This document shows, in pieces, positions 1 through 7,548 of a DNA stretch of 64,000 bases. The stretch spans positions 1 through 64,000 of the forward strand of contig CP141730.1 in assembly GCA_035621215.1 (NCBI GenBank). The letters are read 5' to 3'. Position 1 is the stretch's first letter. Each line of letters begins with the position of its first letter. The notes below the pieces were generated by a model, which saw only the letters and a program-made list of their open reading frames with translations, ran no database searches and was not told where the DNA came from. The DNA comes from Oscillospiraceae bacterium MB08-C2-2 (GTDB taxonomy: Bacteria > Bacillota > Clostridia > Oscillospirales > Ruminococcaceae). The position numbers were made by a program, and so were the translations under genes.

Positions 1-155
1 ACGGCCAATACCGAGACATGGTTCATCCCATTCACACCGATCTACGGATACAAATTGAAACGTTAATTCTCAACGAATACCGGAAAACAACGGAGCCAGT
101 GGGAGCTTAACACCCGTAAACACCTAAAACAGAAAACGAAAGGCAGGAAAGACAA
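1..155 (+). other. Left edge: possible C-terminus of a truncated gene, then parA leader
   Basis: Two frames are open from the window edge. Frame 1 ends at a TAA at 64-66 (about 21 residues, ending GYKLKR). Frame 3 ends at a TAA at 108-110 (about 35 residues). Either could be the tail of an upstream gene cut by the window; neither is long enough to recognise. The stretch from 111 to 155 is leader for parA and contains a weak purine-rich ribosome site near 143-150. Confidence 0.25.
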
Positions 156-932
156 ATGTGTAAAATTATCGCTATAGCCAACCAAAAGGGCGGTGTGGGA
201 AAAACCACAACCGCCATTTCTTTTGCCTCGGGTCTTACTAAGCTGGGCAAAAAGGTACTCCTGATCGATTTTGACCCTCAGGGCAGCCTGACAATCGGTC
301 TTGGTTCCCAAGAACCGGCAGCCTTGGAGCATACCAGTGCCAAGCTGCTCATTGACAATATCAACGAGCAAAAGGTGGAGCCGGTGGAGTATATTGTCAC
401 TGGTGGAGCTATCCCCTTTATTCCCGGCAACATTGTTCTTTCCAGCGTTGAGGTTCAGTTGGTCAATGTCATAGGCCGAGAAATGGTACTGAAAGAAGCG
501 CTAGAGCCGTTTAAACCTATGTTTGATTACATTATTATCGATTGTATGCCCAGCCTTGGATTTCTGACCATAAACGCACTGATCGCCGCCAATAGCGTGA
601 TCATCCCCGTACAGGCCCACTTCCTTGGAGCCAAGGGGCTGGAGGATTTCAGCGGTACACTGCGAAAGGTAAAAAAGATCAACCCCGGCCTGAACGTGGA
701 CGGTATTCTCATTACCATGTTTAATAAGCAGCTTACCTTCTCCAAGGGGATTGTAGAGGCCATTCAAAATACCTATGGTGAATCCATTCATATTTTTGAT
801 ACGAAAATCCCCATCAGCATTAAGGCTGCCGAAACAACTGCCGCAGGGCAGAGTATTCTGGACTATAGCCCTAAAAACCCGGTGGCCATTGCGTATCAGG
901 AATTTGCAAAGGAGTGGCTGCGTAATGGCTAA
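156..932 (+). CDS. parA: ParA/Soj-family partition ATPase
   Basis: This is a ParA/MinD-type ATPase of 258 residues, the usual length for plasmid or ICE ParA. The deviant Walker A motif KGGVGKTTT lies at residues 11-19 with its signature lysine, and a DFDPQGSLT switch-like motif starts near residue 38. IIIDCMPSLG near residue 125 fits Walker B. ParA proteins bind DNA nonspecifically when ATP-bound and move cargo bound by ParB, so here the gene should support stable inheritance of the mobile element. The stop codon overlaps the start of parB by 8 bp, so the two genes are translationally coupled. Confidence 0.95.
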   Translation: MCKIIAIANQKGGVGKTTTAISFASGLTKLGKKVLLIDFDPQGSLTIGLGSQEPAALEHTSAKLLIDNINEQKVEPVEYIVTGGAIPFIPGNIVLSSVEVQLVNVIGREMVLKEALEPFKPMFDYIIIDCMPSLGFLTINALIAANSVIIPVQAHFLGAKGLEDFSGTLRKVKKINPGLNVDGILITMFNKQLTFSKGIVEAIQNTYGESIHIFDTKIPISIKAAETTAAGQSILDYSPKNPVAIAYQEFAKEWLRNG

Positions 933-2034
933 GGTATTTAATACCGATATTTTCAATCTCAAAAATCATTTGGACGAACCGGAGCTGTTAGAATCTTCTG
1001 ACCCTGTTTCCCAAACTACAAATGAGTATAAGATGATCCCTATAGATAAATGCATTTATATGGAGAATCAACCTTTTCGAATGTACAACAACACAGAAAA
1101 ATGGGAGGAGTTTGTGGATAGCATCCGAATGTTCGGTGTACATGAACCAATTGTTGTGCGGCCAACGTTAGGTAAATATCAAATTATAGCCGGTAGGCAT
1201 CGTCACCTTGGGTCTCAGGAAGCAGGGAAAACAACCATACCAGCCATTATCAGAAATGATATCGACGATTCTACGGCAAGAATAATGATGCTGGATACCA
1301 ATCTTCAAAGGGCAGATGAGTATAAGATTAGTGAGCTGGCATTTGCTTATAAAGAAAGACTGGAAATAGAGAATCGGCAGGGTTTCCGCAGCGATCTAGC
1401 CTCACGAAACAATTTTGAGATGATGAATGATGAATCCTCACGAAACGATTTCGTAAAGTCTGGCAATGAATCCTCACGAAACGATTTCGTAAAGTCTGGC
1501 AATGAATCCTCACGAAACGATTTCGTAAAGTCTGGTAATGAATCCTCACGAAATAATTTCGCAAAGTCTGGTGATGAAGCCTCACGAAATGATTTCGCAA
1601 GGATGGACAGTGCTGAGAGAAGAAAAGCACAGATGTATGCCCGTCTTACTAAATTGATAAAACCTTTATTGGATATGGCCGATGCAGGCAATTTGGTCTT
1701 TGTAGCAGCCTATCACATAGCTGCGTTTCCAGATTCGCATCAAAGGGTGCTGAATGAGTATTTGGAAATTTATAAGCCAAAGGTTACTCAGGATCATGCT
1801 AAGCTTCTCGCTATGCACTCCAAGAATGGTGACTTTGGATATTCAACTATCAGTGAGATCTTTGGAAAGTACCCCGAAATATGCAGTGCCCCGGCGAAGA
1901 AAAAAACATTTAAAATCAGTTATTCCCGGCTGGAGCAGTATGTAAAACCAGATGCAACACCGCAGGAAACGGAGGAGTATATTCTGGAGGCATTGGAGTT
2001 TTACGGTAGACATAAGGCAGGCCAGATGATTTAG
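925..2034 (+). CDS. parB: ParB-family partition protein with internal 12-residue repeats
   Basis: The ATG at 925 is preferred over upstream in-frame starts because it overlaps the parA stop, giving 369 residues. A ParB/Srx N-terminal domain spans roughly residues 35-140 and contains the CTP-binding motif region GRHRH at 90-94. Downstream, YARLTKLIKPLLDMAD resembles the end of the ParB helix-turn-helix. Between them, residues 159-226 consist of about six copies of a 12-residue unit (SSRNDFVKSGNE and variants), an expansion in front of the DNA-binding region. The protein should bind a centromere and act with ParA. The DNA of the repeats is itself palindromic, listed separately. Confidence 0.9.
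   Translation: MAKVFNTDIFNLKNHLDEPELLESSDPVSQTTNEYKMIPIDKCIYMENQPFRMYNNTEKWEEFVDSIRMFGVHEPIVVRPTLGKYQIIAGRHRHLGSQEAGKTTIPAIIRNDIDDSTARIMMLDTNLQRADEYKISELAFAYKERLEIENRQGFRSDLASRNNFEMMNDESSRNDFVKSGNESSRNDFVKSGNESSRNDFVKSGNESSRNNFAKSGDEASRNDFARMDSAERRKAQMYARLTKLIKPLLDMADAGNLVFVAAYHIAAFPDSHQRVLNEYLEIYKPKVTQDHAKLLAMHSKNGDFGYSTISEIFGKYPEICSAPAKKKTFKISYSRLEQYVKPDATPQETEEYILEALEFYGRHKAGQMI
1399..1606 (+). repeat. Six 36-bp repeats inside parB, each with a palindromic core
   Basis: The string CTCACGAAA recurs at 1401, 1437, 1473, 1509, 1545 and 1581, exactly 36 bp apart. Copies two to four carry the perfect inverted repeat ACGAAA-CGA-TTTCGT; copies one, five and six are degenerate. The period preserves the reading frame. 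The repeats may reflect only protein repeats, or may also be binding sites. Confidence 0.9.
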
Positions 2035-2051
2035 TGAAGTGACCCCCAAAA

Positions 2052-2080
2052 TTGACAAAATAAATAATATTGTTTAAAAT
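2052..2080 (+). promoter_or_regulatory. Sigma-A promoter after parB
   Basis: TTGACA at 2052-2057 and TAAAAT at 2075-2080 are separated by 17 bp. Predicted initiation near 2087 leaves only about 9 nt before the TTG at 2096, so the first gene may be leaderless or start further downstream. Confidence 0.65.
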
Positions 2081-2095
2081 GCGAGGTGTTAAGCA

Positions 2096-2530
2096 TTGTA
2101 CTATTTGATTGCCCTTCTCTCGTCTTATTTTATTTATTCGCTGTGCCTGGATGCCAGAACATTAAAAAGATGTCCTGAATATCGGGTCACATTTGGCATC
2201 AAAAAAATCTTGAGCTATCTGCTTGGGGTACCTGTTTATTTATACAGTATTATTAATCCAACTACTAATCATGCAAGTTTTCTCTTTACATTAGCTCTAT
2301 TTATAACTATTTGTGTTTGTACAATTTTAACGTGTATTTGCTGCAATGCACATACAGAGTATTTAAGTACACTATTTTTTATCACTACAGTTTTTGCTGT
2401 GCTTTTTTATCATCATAGTTCCAGCAAAACGGTGTTTGCCGTTCCCGTTGCTCTGGGAATAAGTTCGGCTATATTGCTTGTGCAGTACCAAAAAAGGAAA
2501 AGATGTGACCGCAATGTCTTTATTGAATAA
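2096..2530 (+). CDS. Small integral membrane protein, unrecognised
   Basis: The 144-residue product is strongly hydrophobic, with about four membrane segments (near residues 2-18, 38-52, 60-80 and 85-130) and a basic C-terminus (QKRKRCDRN). I do not recognise the family. The TTG start at 2096 follows a GCGAGGTG ribosome site, but the promoter at 2052-2080 would begin transcription within that site. The gene is clearly more AT-rich than parAB and overlaps the next gene by 17 bp, so the pair looks like separately acquired cargo. Confidence 0.6.
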   Translation: MYYLIALLSSYFIYSLCLDARTLKRCPEYRVTFGIKKILSYLLGVPVYLYSIINPTTNHASFLFTLALFITICVCTILTCICCNAHTEYLSTLFFITTVFAVLFYHHSSSKTVFAVPVALGISSAILLVQYQKRKRCDRNVFIE

Positions 2531-3239
2531 GGTCTTTTGGATTATCGCTTTTATTAGCGAATGGTTCGAAAAGAACAGCTTAGAGATTCAGGATAGTATT
2601 CACAGATTGGAAATAGTAATAGTCTTAGTAACCGCAATTGGAGGTTTTGCAGCAACTATTAATGAAGCGTTGGGAACAGTAATAATTGGAATTGCTTTTT
2701 TGGGCTATATAATAAGACATATATTAAATATTTCCAAATGTTTACGATCTTGTCGTCGCTACTTAATATATATGGTATCAGACGCATTTTTACTTCCTGT
2801 TCTCTTGCTGCTTATATTTTATATAGTTTTATCGCTTAGAAATAAAGGATTGACCACGCAGCCTTCATTTTTTTCAAACCCATTAAGTGCTTTAATAGCA
2901 TACGCTGTCTATATGATACTCTATGGAATTGTATGGATATTTACAGGTCTTATTGTTGATAAAGATGTGGCAAGGTTGGCAAACTCTATCTTTAGCGCTT
3001 GTTTAACTGTTTTGATTACAGTTGCAAATTTTCTAATTACAAGCTTTCCATGGAAGTTCTTGACAGACGCTTCTTTCCAACACTTCGGACTAGTAACACG
3101 TGAACCACTTCATCTTGAAGTCATACAATTCTTATTTAATCTGGTTACGATTCCATTTGTGTTAATCGGGGTTCTTTCAATACTTACCATTGATATATAT
3201 GATTACTGGAAAAAGAAAATGGGATTACATGCTGATTAA
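2514..3239 (+). CDS. Multi-pass membrane protein, unrecognised
   Basis: The ATG at 2514 gives 241 residues and is preferred to the in-frame GTG at 2478. About six hydrophobic helices are visible, including IVIVLVTAIGGFAATI and IAFLGYIIRHIL near the N-terminus and FVLIGVLSILTIDIY near the C-terminus, ending in a basic tail. No catalytic motif is visible and the family is not recognised. Its start lies inside the previous gene, so the two are probably co-expressed. AT-rich composition and position between partition genes and toxin-antitoxin-like loci suggest accessory cargo, perhaps an exclusion, immunity or defence component; that role is speculation. Confidence 0.6.
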   Translation: MSLLNKVFWIIAFISEWFEKNSLEIQDSIHRLEIVIVLVTAIGGFAATINEALGTVIIGIAFLGYIIRHILNISKCLRSCRRYLIYMVSDAFLLPVLLLLIFYIVLSLRNKGLTTQPSFFSNPLSALIAYAVYMILYGIVWIFTGLIVDKDVARLANSIFSACLTVLITVANFLITSFPWKFLTDASFQHFGLVTREPLHLEVIQFLFNLVTIPFVLIGVLSILTIDIYDYWKKKMGLHAD

Positions 3240-3280
3240 GAAAGAGAGAAAACGGCCCGTCTGGCATCTGGGATATCCCA

Positions 3281-3309
3281 TTGTATGATGGACGGGCTTA
3301 TGGTATTAT
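3281..3309 (+). promoter_or_regulatory. Sense promoter of toxin-antitoxin-like module 1
   Basis: TTGTAT at 3281-3286 and TATTAT at 3304-3309 are 17 bp apart. Initiation is predicted near 3316, at the left copy of the flanking repeat. Confidence 0.65.
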
Positions 3310-3376
3310 TAACAACGGCAAGAGGATTTATTGGACGGTTGGCCACTCCATGAGAATGGAGGTGGTGCCTTTGTGG

Positions 3377-3454
3377 ATGAAAGTACTGAAATATGTACTT
3401 ACAGTGATTTGGACATTGTTCCTGATCGGCTGTTTCACCATAAAAGTAAAGTAA
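3377..3454 (+). CDS. Small hydrophobic peptide, candidate type I toxin 1
   Basis: A 25-residue peptide (MKVLKYVLTVIWTLFLIGCF... ending KVK) with one membrane helix and a basic tail, the usual look of type I membrane toxins. An in-frame ATG at 3356 or TTG at 3371 could extend it to 32 or 27 residues. The ribosome site GGAGGTGG near 3358-3365 can pair with CCACTCCAT at 3343-3351, hiding the start as in known type I toxins. The stop codon sits in the terminator stem. The sequence is not Fst itself; function is inferred from architecture. Confidence 0.6.
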   Translation: MKVLKYVLTVIWTLFLIGCFTIKVK

Positions 3455-3485
3455 CCGTCCCTCGGCAAAGGTAGACGGTTACTTT
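3448..3485. terminator. Bidirectional terminator of module 1
   Basis: AAAGTAACCGTC (3448-3459) pairs with GACGGTTACTTT (3474-3485). A- and T-runs on the two sides allow it to end transcripts from both directions, so the two convergent RNAs would overlap through this stem. Confidence 0.8.
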
Positions 3486-3538
3486 ATGTTAACTGCTTAT
3501 CTGTCCGGGCCAACCGTGACACGGTTAATCCTCTTGCT
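3448..3538 (-). ncRNA. Candidate antitoxin RNA of module 1
   Basis: A perfect sigma-A promoter on the minus strand (3545-3573) would start an RNA near 3538 that runs to the bidirectional terminator, about 90 nt, with no coding potential. Its 5' part holds a small hairpin made from AACCG and CGGTT. Complementarity to the toxin mRNA would come from the shared terminator stem and from short AACCGU/ACGGUU and GGCC contacts. Confidence 0.55.
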
Positions 3539-3544
3539 TTTATT

Positions 3545-3573
3545 ATTATATCCATAATTTCAGAAGCTGTCAA
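3545..3573 (-). promoter_or_regulatory. Consensus antisense promoter of module 1
   Basis: Read on the minus strand, TTGACA (3568-3573) and TATAAT (3545-3550) are both perfect and 17 bp apart. It is clearly stronger than the opposing sense promoter, as expected for an antitoxin RNA. Confidence 0.8.
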
Positions 3574-3582
3574 CACAGCATA

Positions 3583-3611
3583 TTGTAGGCAGCCGTATGC
3601 TGTGCTATGAT
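3583..3611 (+). promoter_or_regulatory. Sense promoter of toxin-antitoxin-like module 2
   Basis: TTGTAG at 3583-3588 and TATGAT at 3606-3611 with 17-bp spacing, placed just before the left repeat of module 2 exactly as in module 1. Confidence 0.7.
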
Positions 3612-3669
3612 AGAACGGCAAGAGGATTTATTGGACGGTTGGCCACTCTCCCATAAAGGGGGTGGTGCT

Positions 3670-3732
3670 ATGGAGTACATAATAATTGTGCTGGCGCTTA
3701 CGCTATTCATAATTATTTCCATAAAAAAATAA
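3670..3732 (+). CDS. 20-residue hydrophobic peptide, candidate type I toxin 2
   Basis: The peptide MEYIIIVLALTLFIIISIKK is almost entirely one membrane helix with a lysine tail. The ribosome site GGGGGTGG (3658-3665) can pair with upstream CCAC/CCC at 3643-3652, so translation is likely blocked by local structure until the RNA is processed or refolded. The stop codon lies in the terminator stem. The organisation repeats that of module 1 while the peptide sequence differs, which argues for selection on the architecture. Confidence 0.65.
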   Translation: MEYIIIVLALTLFIIISIKK

Positions 3733-3766
3733 TCGTCCACCCCGCAAAAAGTTGACGATTATTTTT
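3725..3766. terminator. Bidirectional terminator of module 2
   Basis: AATAATCGTC (3728-3737) pairs with GACGATTATT (3754-3763), with A-runs on the left and a T-run on the right. Confidence 0.8.
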
Positions 3767-3815
3767 CTGTTCAATTTGTTGTTGGGCCAACCGTGACACG
3801 GTTAATCCTCTTGCT
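3725..3815 (-). ncRNA. Candidate antitoxin RNA of module 2
   Basis: An RNA starting near 3813-3815 from the consensus minus-strand promoter would run about 90 nt to the shared terminator. Its first 31 nt match those of the module 1 antisense RNA, so cross-regulation between modules is possible. Confidence 0.55.
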
Positions 3816-3818
3816 TTT

Positions 3819-3847
3819 ATTATATCCCCTCCATTTGCGTTTGTCAA
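3819..3847 (-). promoter_or_regulatory. Consensus antisense promoter of module 2
   Basis: On the minus strand TTGACA (3842-3847) and TATAAT (3819-3824) are perfect and 17 bp apart. Confidence 0.8.
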
Positions 3848-3901
3848 TTTACATACACAAATCCTCAGTACGGAATCACACGACAACCAAGCGGTTTGAT
3901 C

Positions 3902-3930
3902 TTGTGAATTCCTACCAAACACTATATAAT
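3902..3930 (+). promoter_or_regulatory. Sigma-A promoter for the surface-protein block
   Basis: TTGTGA at 3902-3907 and TATAAT at 3925-3930, 17 bp apart, about 30 bp before the start of the gene at 3960. Confidence 0.7.
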
Positions 3931-3959
3931 TAAAATGAATAGTAAAGGAGTTGAGCAGC

Positions 3960-4625
3960 ATGTTGAGCAGAAAGAGCAAAGCGGCTCTGGGAGCCTTGGC
4001 GGCGGCTATGGTAGCAATAACGGCATATTGCTGGAACCATATTATTAGAGGAATGGAGGCCGATAAGGCCTATTTGACAGAACAGGAGGCCAGCAGATCC
4101 TCCGCAGCAGAGGCAGCAGAGGCAAACACTCAGACATCAGCTTCCTCACCGAATGAATCCAGCTACGTAATCCCTCCTATTAAAATCTCTGGCAACAACT
4201 CTGGTAGTGCAGACAGCGAAAATGGAAAAGTGGCACTAGAAACAGAAAACCGCTCGGCAACTGGTCAAAATACCGGTGATGTATCTAAACCGGAGGCCCC
4301 ACCGAAACCGGAGATTCCAGATGATCAGAAAATCGACCCAACTAAGCCTCCGGAATACACCCCTGAGCAAATCAGGCCCAACGATCCGGATGCTGGTAAG
4401 GATTCGGGTTCCTCTACTCCGGGTAATGGAAATCAGGATTCGGACAAAGACAACGGCGGGAACAATCAGAAACCGGATAGCGGTTCTTCCAAACCTTCCG
4501 GCCCAGAAACCAATGACAAGGGTCAGGTATGGGTGCCGGGCTTTGGATGGGTTACTCCCAGCCAAGGAAAAGGAGAAGCCGCAGAGGATATGTATCAAAA
4601 CGGTATTAAAGTCGGTATTATGTAA
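3960..4625 (+). CDS. Membrane-anchored low-complexity protein (DUF6550-like)
   Basis: A 221-residue protein with an N-terminal membrane anchor (about residues 8-27, AALGALAAAMVAITAYCW) and a long Pro/Ser/Asn/Asp/Gly-rich extracellular linker. It ends in a compact VWVPGFGWV motif and a short conserved tail. The ending recalls the DUF6550 family seen in clostridial conjugative elements, from memory only. The ATG at 3960 is chosen because AAAGGAG sits 9-10 bp upstream; a TTG at 3951 is too close to that site. The linker suggests it spans the cell wall next to the pilus or T4SS machinery. Confidence 0.6.
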   Translation: MLSRKSKAALGALAAAMVAITAYCWNHIIRGMEADKAYLTEQEASRSSAAEAAEANTQTSASSPNESSYVIPPIKISGNNSGSADSENGKVALETENRSATGQNTGDVSKPEAPPKPEIPDDQKIDPTKPPEYTPEQIRPNDPDAGKDSGSSTPGNGNQDSDKDNGGNNQKPDSGSSKPSGPETNDKGQVWVPGFGWVTPSQGKGEAAEDMYQNGIKVGIM

Positions 4626-4656
4626 GAAACTTAAAAATCATATAAAATTGACATGA

Positions 4657-4690
4657 GAGGATGTGGCCATTACGGCTGTGTCCTCTTTTT
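4657..4690 (+). terminator. Hairpin with T-run just before the next start
   Basis: GAGGA...GGCC (4657-4667) pairs with GGC...TCCTC (4674-4685), followed by TTTTT. The next ATG is 19 bp further on, so it may act as an attenuator. Confidence 0.6.
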
Positions 4691-4708
4691 GCTTCTGGAG
4701 GATGGTGT

Positions 4709-6430
4709 ATGAAAAAAATAGCATGTCTCTTTTTTTCTTTATTGTTGGTATTCTCGCTGTGTATTCCCGTTCAGGCCGCCGGGGACGGAAATATGGACGG
4801 AGGCGGTGGCGGGATGGGAGATGGGGACGGGCAAAGCTTTTGGAATCCGGGTGATGATGGTGTTCGGGTAAGCGTCATTAAAGTCAGTGACAATAAGAGA
4901 TATAAAGCACCTGTAGATTTTACAAATAAATCGATTTCTCAAGTAGTGCATTTCGGGAAAAAAAGTAAAATAGATTACCGTGGTGGTACTGCCCTTTCAG
5001 CACAAATGGGTTCCACTTATGTGCACAAAAATCCTGGGGAAGCCTTACCACAGATTATCAGTTCGAGTGGAGCCGCAAATATTGAAGCTATCAAGTCTTA
5101 CTTTACTGATGAACAGGTTTTACATAGTATTTCCCAAGAAGTCGGTATGGACTACGACACCATGATTGGTGGAAAGTATAAGCTTCTCATTGAGCCATTG
5201 GCCTATTTTACCTATAATGGTATTAAGTTTGCCGCAACGGCCCACGAAGTGGCGCTGTATGACCAGATAACCTCTGGCGATCTCCGTGCCAAGCTTGGCA
5301 ACCTTTCTCACAAAAATCTGCCTCTAGCTCTTTTTCTTGAGGAATCGGATTTAGGGTTTCCGGCTTGGGGAGGAACTACAAATGGGTTTGTTACCAATTC
5401 GGATATTCTTTCTTCATTGGGCCTTGGCATTGTCCGGTTTGAGGAAACACCACCAGAGGGGCCGGGCGGCGGCATCGATCTCCCGGACTATGAATACCAT
5501 ACCGATATCGATGTGATTACATCTTTTTACCTCCATGGCGGCGAAGTCTCCCCAGATGATGGAGGTCGTGTACGGTTTACCGTCAATGGTGTAACCCAGA
5601 GCCAATCCTATGTGATTCCTCCTGACGAATCTCAGCTCGTATGGTTTGAATGGCGCACACCCAAAGAGCCGCAGACGCTAACCATCGATGTTTCCGTATC
5701 CGGCGGCGGTAGTGCGGGGAAATCTTCCATGACCGTCAAGGTGGTGGAGCTGGTGGAGCATACCCCACCTGATCCACAGCCTCGTGATAAGAAACCGGAT
5801 AGCTTTTCTATCAAATCCCCTCCTGCCCGCCCAGATGTAAAGAGTCTTTCATGGGGCGTATGGTCAGCGTATTGGCAGGAAAACTGGGTGTGGGTTTCGG
5901 ATTCCTCCTTTAATGAGGAAACAGGCGAATGGGAGGACGATGGAGAATGGGAGGATCACGGCAAGTGGAAATACAAATGGAACAGCTATAACGCCAAGCT
6001 CTCAGCTCAAATGGAGGTGCAGCCGGACGAACGTGTCCCCACTGATTATGTGGGCAGCTGGGGCAAGGTCTACATGGGCAGTGGGTACGGTGTAAACATT
6101 GATATGTCCTATACCTATACCGGTAGCCACGGAGGCAGCATCACCGGCGCTCAAAATGCTATCGCCTTTTTCCCGGAGTTTGGGTATAAAACCTATAACC
6201 GAGTGCTGGAGCAGGAGGGAAACCACTTCCATTTCAAAGAGAACCTGTACTCACAGGTGAGGCACAAAGTCCACTACACGCCGCTTTGGTACCCGGACGA
6301 CGTTTACGAGGTACAGGCCGAGGCTATAGACTGCTGGACTCCCGCCGGGATGCTTCGGGTCAGCCAGAGCTATGATAACCTGAACATAGACGGTACCGTC
6401 TATGATGACTGGCGCTGGGTGGCGCACTGA
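4709..6430 (+). CDS. Large secreted protein, unrecognised
   Basis: The ATG at 4709 follows CTGGAGGATGG and gives 573 residues starting with a clear signal peptide (MKKIACLFFSLLLVFSLCIP, cleavage after VQA near residue 23). The mature protein begins Gly/Asp-rich. Residues about 40-260 look globular, followed by a beta-rich segment (about 280-360), a Pro-rich hinge (DPQPRDKKPDS), and an aromatic-rich region with many Trp residues. I see no catalytic motif and do not name a family. Its end (YDDWRWVAH) is duplicated as a fragment at 8010-8039. It precedes the Tad-like operon and may be part of the same envelope structure. Confidence 0.7.
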   Translation: MKKIACLFFSLLLVFSLCIPVQAAGDGNMDGGGGGMGDGDGQSFWNPGDDGVRVSVIKVSDNKRYKAPVDFTNKSISQVVHFGKKSKIDYRGGTALSAQMGSTYVHKNPGEALPQIISSSGAANIEAIKSYFTDEQVLHSISQEVGMDYDTMIGGKYKLLIEPLAYFTYNGIKFAATAHEVALYDQITSGDLRAKLGNLSHKNLPLALFLEESDLGFPAWGGTTNGFVTNSDILSSLGLGIVRFEETPPEGPGGGIDLPDYEYHTDIDVITSFYLHGGEVSPDDGGRVRFTVNGVTQSQSYVIPPDESQLVWFEWRTPKEPQTLTIDVSVSGGGSAGKSSMTVKVVELVEHTPPDPQPRDKKPDSFSIKSPPARPDVKSLSWGVWSAYWQENWVWVSDSSFNEETGEWEDDGEWEDHGKWKYKWNSYNAKLSAQMEVQPDERVPTDYVGSWGKVYMGSGYGVNIDMSYTYTGSHGGSITGAQNAIAFFPEFGYKTYNRVLEQEGNHFHFKENLYSQVRHKVHYTPLWYPDDVYEVQAEAIDCWTPAGMLRVSQSYDNLNIDGTVYDDWRWVAH

Positions 6431-6443
6431 TATGAAAAAGAAA

Positions 6444-6480
6444 GCAGGCAGGGTTTTAGTGCCCTGCCTGCTGCTGTTTA
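6444..6480 (+). terminator. Perfect 10-bp hairpin before the 6501 gene
   Basis: GCAGGCAGGG (6444-6453) pairs perfectly with CCCTGCCTGC (6462-6471), followed by a weak T-run. A shorter version recurs at 8051-8078 before the decayed gene copy. Confidence 0.6.
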
Positions 6481-6500
6481 TAGGAGGGGAAGACAGCTCC

Positions 6501-7133
6501 ATGAAAAAAAGAAAGCTATACCTTACCACAGAGGGAAAAATACAAATCATAGGAATTATACTCTTTGCATTGTTCTGTTTGGTGATATCACTCTTTTATC
6601 GATCAGGCCGACAATTTGAACCTGAAAAATTAATTATACAGGTTGGAGAATCAGAAGAGAAATGTCGTGTTTATGTTGAAGATATTTTAAAGGAAGCCGG
6701 TAAAGAAGATGTATATATAATAGGGCTTGGCAACATTGGTGGAACAGCGCCCAGCGGATCACCTATGGAGATACCTGAAAGTGTTTACAATGCTAAAATA
6801 GGCAAAGAACATAACGTACTTACAATGACAACTTATACTCTCACTATTATGTATCCAACACCATTATACTTTCGCTGGGTTTTGATCCTTCCTTTGGGTA
6901 ATCCCTTAGGTGGAGATTTTATGCAAAAGAGATTTAAGAGAAGTGACTTTTACGGTGAAGAACCATTTACTTATGAAAATTCCAAAGAGTTAATAAAGGA
7001 AACCGTAGAGAACTTTCGGTATAGATTGGAAAATGAATCCGATCTTATTGATATGTCCTCAACGTCAAATAATTATGAATCCAATGTTGACTGGCTAACA
7101 CTGTACTTACAAGAAAACCCGAGTTTAAATTAA
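6501..7133 (+). CDS. Single-pass membrane protein, duplicated family copy 1
   Basis: The ATG at 6501 lies 10 bp after GGAGGGGA and gives 210 residues. A short basic N-terminus is followed by one membrane helix (about residues 13-36) and an extracytoplasmic domain. The block YVEDILKEAGKEDVYIIGLG followed by NIGGT and the C-terminal VDWLTLYLQEN are shared with the gene at 8350 and the remnant at 8108. The family is not recognised. An ATG at 6432 lies upstream in the hairpin region and has no ribosome site. The gene is more AT-rich than the preceding secreted-protein gene. Confidence 0.7.
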   Translation: MKKRKLYLTTEGKIQIIGIILFALFCLVISLFYRSGRQFEPEKLIIQVGESEEKCRVYVEDILKEAGKEDVYIIGLGNIGGTAPSGSPMEIPESVYNAKIGKEHNVLTMTTYTLTIMYPTPLYFRWVLILPLGNPLGGDFMQKRFKRSDFYGEEPFTYENSKELIKETVENFRYRLENESDLIDMSSTSNNYESNVDWLTLYLQENPSLN

Positions 7134-7172
7134 TAAGGAAAACCCAAAGCAAAGCCGGCAGATAGCAAAAAC

Positions 7173-7210
7173 GATAGGGCTCTTAAGCTCTATCTGCTTT
7201 CTTGTTTAGT
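7173..7210 (+). terminator. Terminator after copy 1
   Basis: GATAGGGCT (7173-7181) pairs with AGCTCTATC (7186-7194) with one G-U, followed by a T-rich tail. The rest of the stretch to 7548 shows no convincing gene or RNA. Confidence 0.65.
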
Positions 7211-7548
7211 GGTTCCCATGCTATCAGTGATGAGTATGTTATATTTAGGCTGTAAAATATTTTGTTCTTAAACAATTTAGGTCTCATTTTCCCAATTAGA
7301 GCTATCTCAAAATCCCCATCGCTAATTTGAGGTAATTAATGATACACCGCAGTGCTGAACCAGATTCTACATATTTGTTCCTGATCCACTAAGGAAAACA
7401 AATCGAATGCATAGCTTTACCCATAGTTTTTTACTTCGATTCAGCTCATCAATTAAAATGGTTCGTTGGAAAACTTCACTATACGCTTCTTGGAACTTTT
7501 TATTATCATTATATTTCAAAAAACCACCCTTTCTAAGGAGAGTAATCA

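Larger units (their letters stand above)
3317..3537. repeat. Module 1 bounded by inverted repeats
   Basis: The left end begins GGCAAGAGGATT and contains ACGGTTGGCC (3317-3343). The right end (3507-3537) contains the reverse complement of both blocks. As a result the sense and antisense RNAs would start with nearly the same sequence. Module 2 (3617-3814) has the same two ends. Confidence 0.85.

Noticed and set aside
1399-1606. CRISPR-like regularly spaced repeats
   Set aside because: The whole 36-bp unit repeats in frame inside parB; there are no variable spacers and no cas genes.
1328-1691. Minus-strand frames opposite the parB repeats
   Set aside because: They are shadows of the repeated parB sequence and lack ribosome sites.
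3713-3979. 88-codon minus-strand frame over toxin-antitoxin-like module 2
   Set aside because: It runs through the terminator and both promoters and has no ribosome site; the small peptide and RNA arrangement explains the region better.
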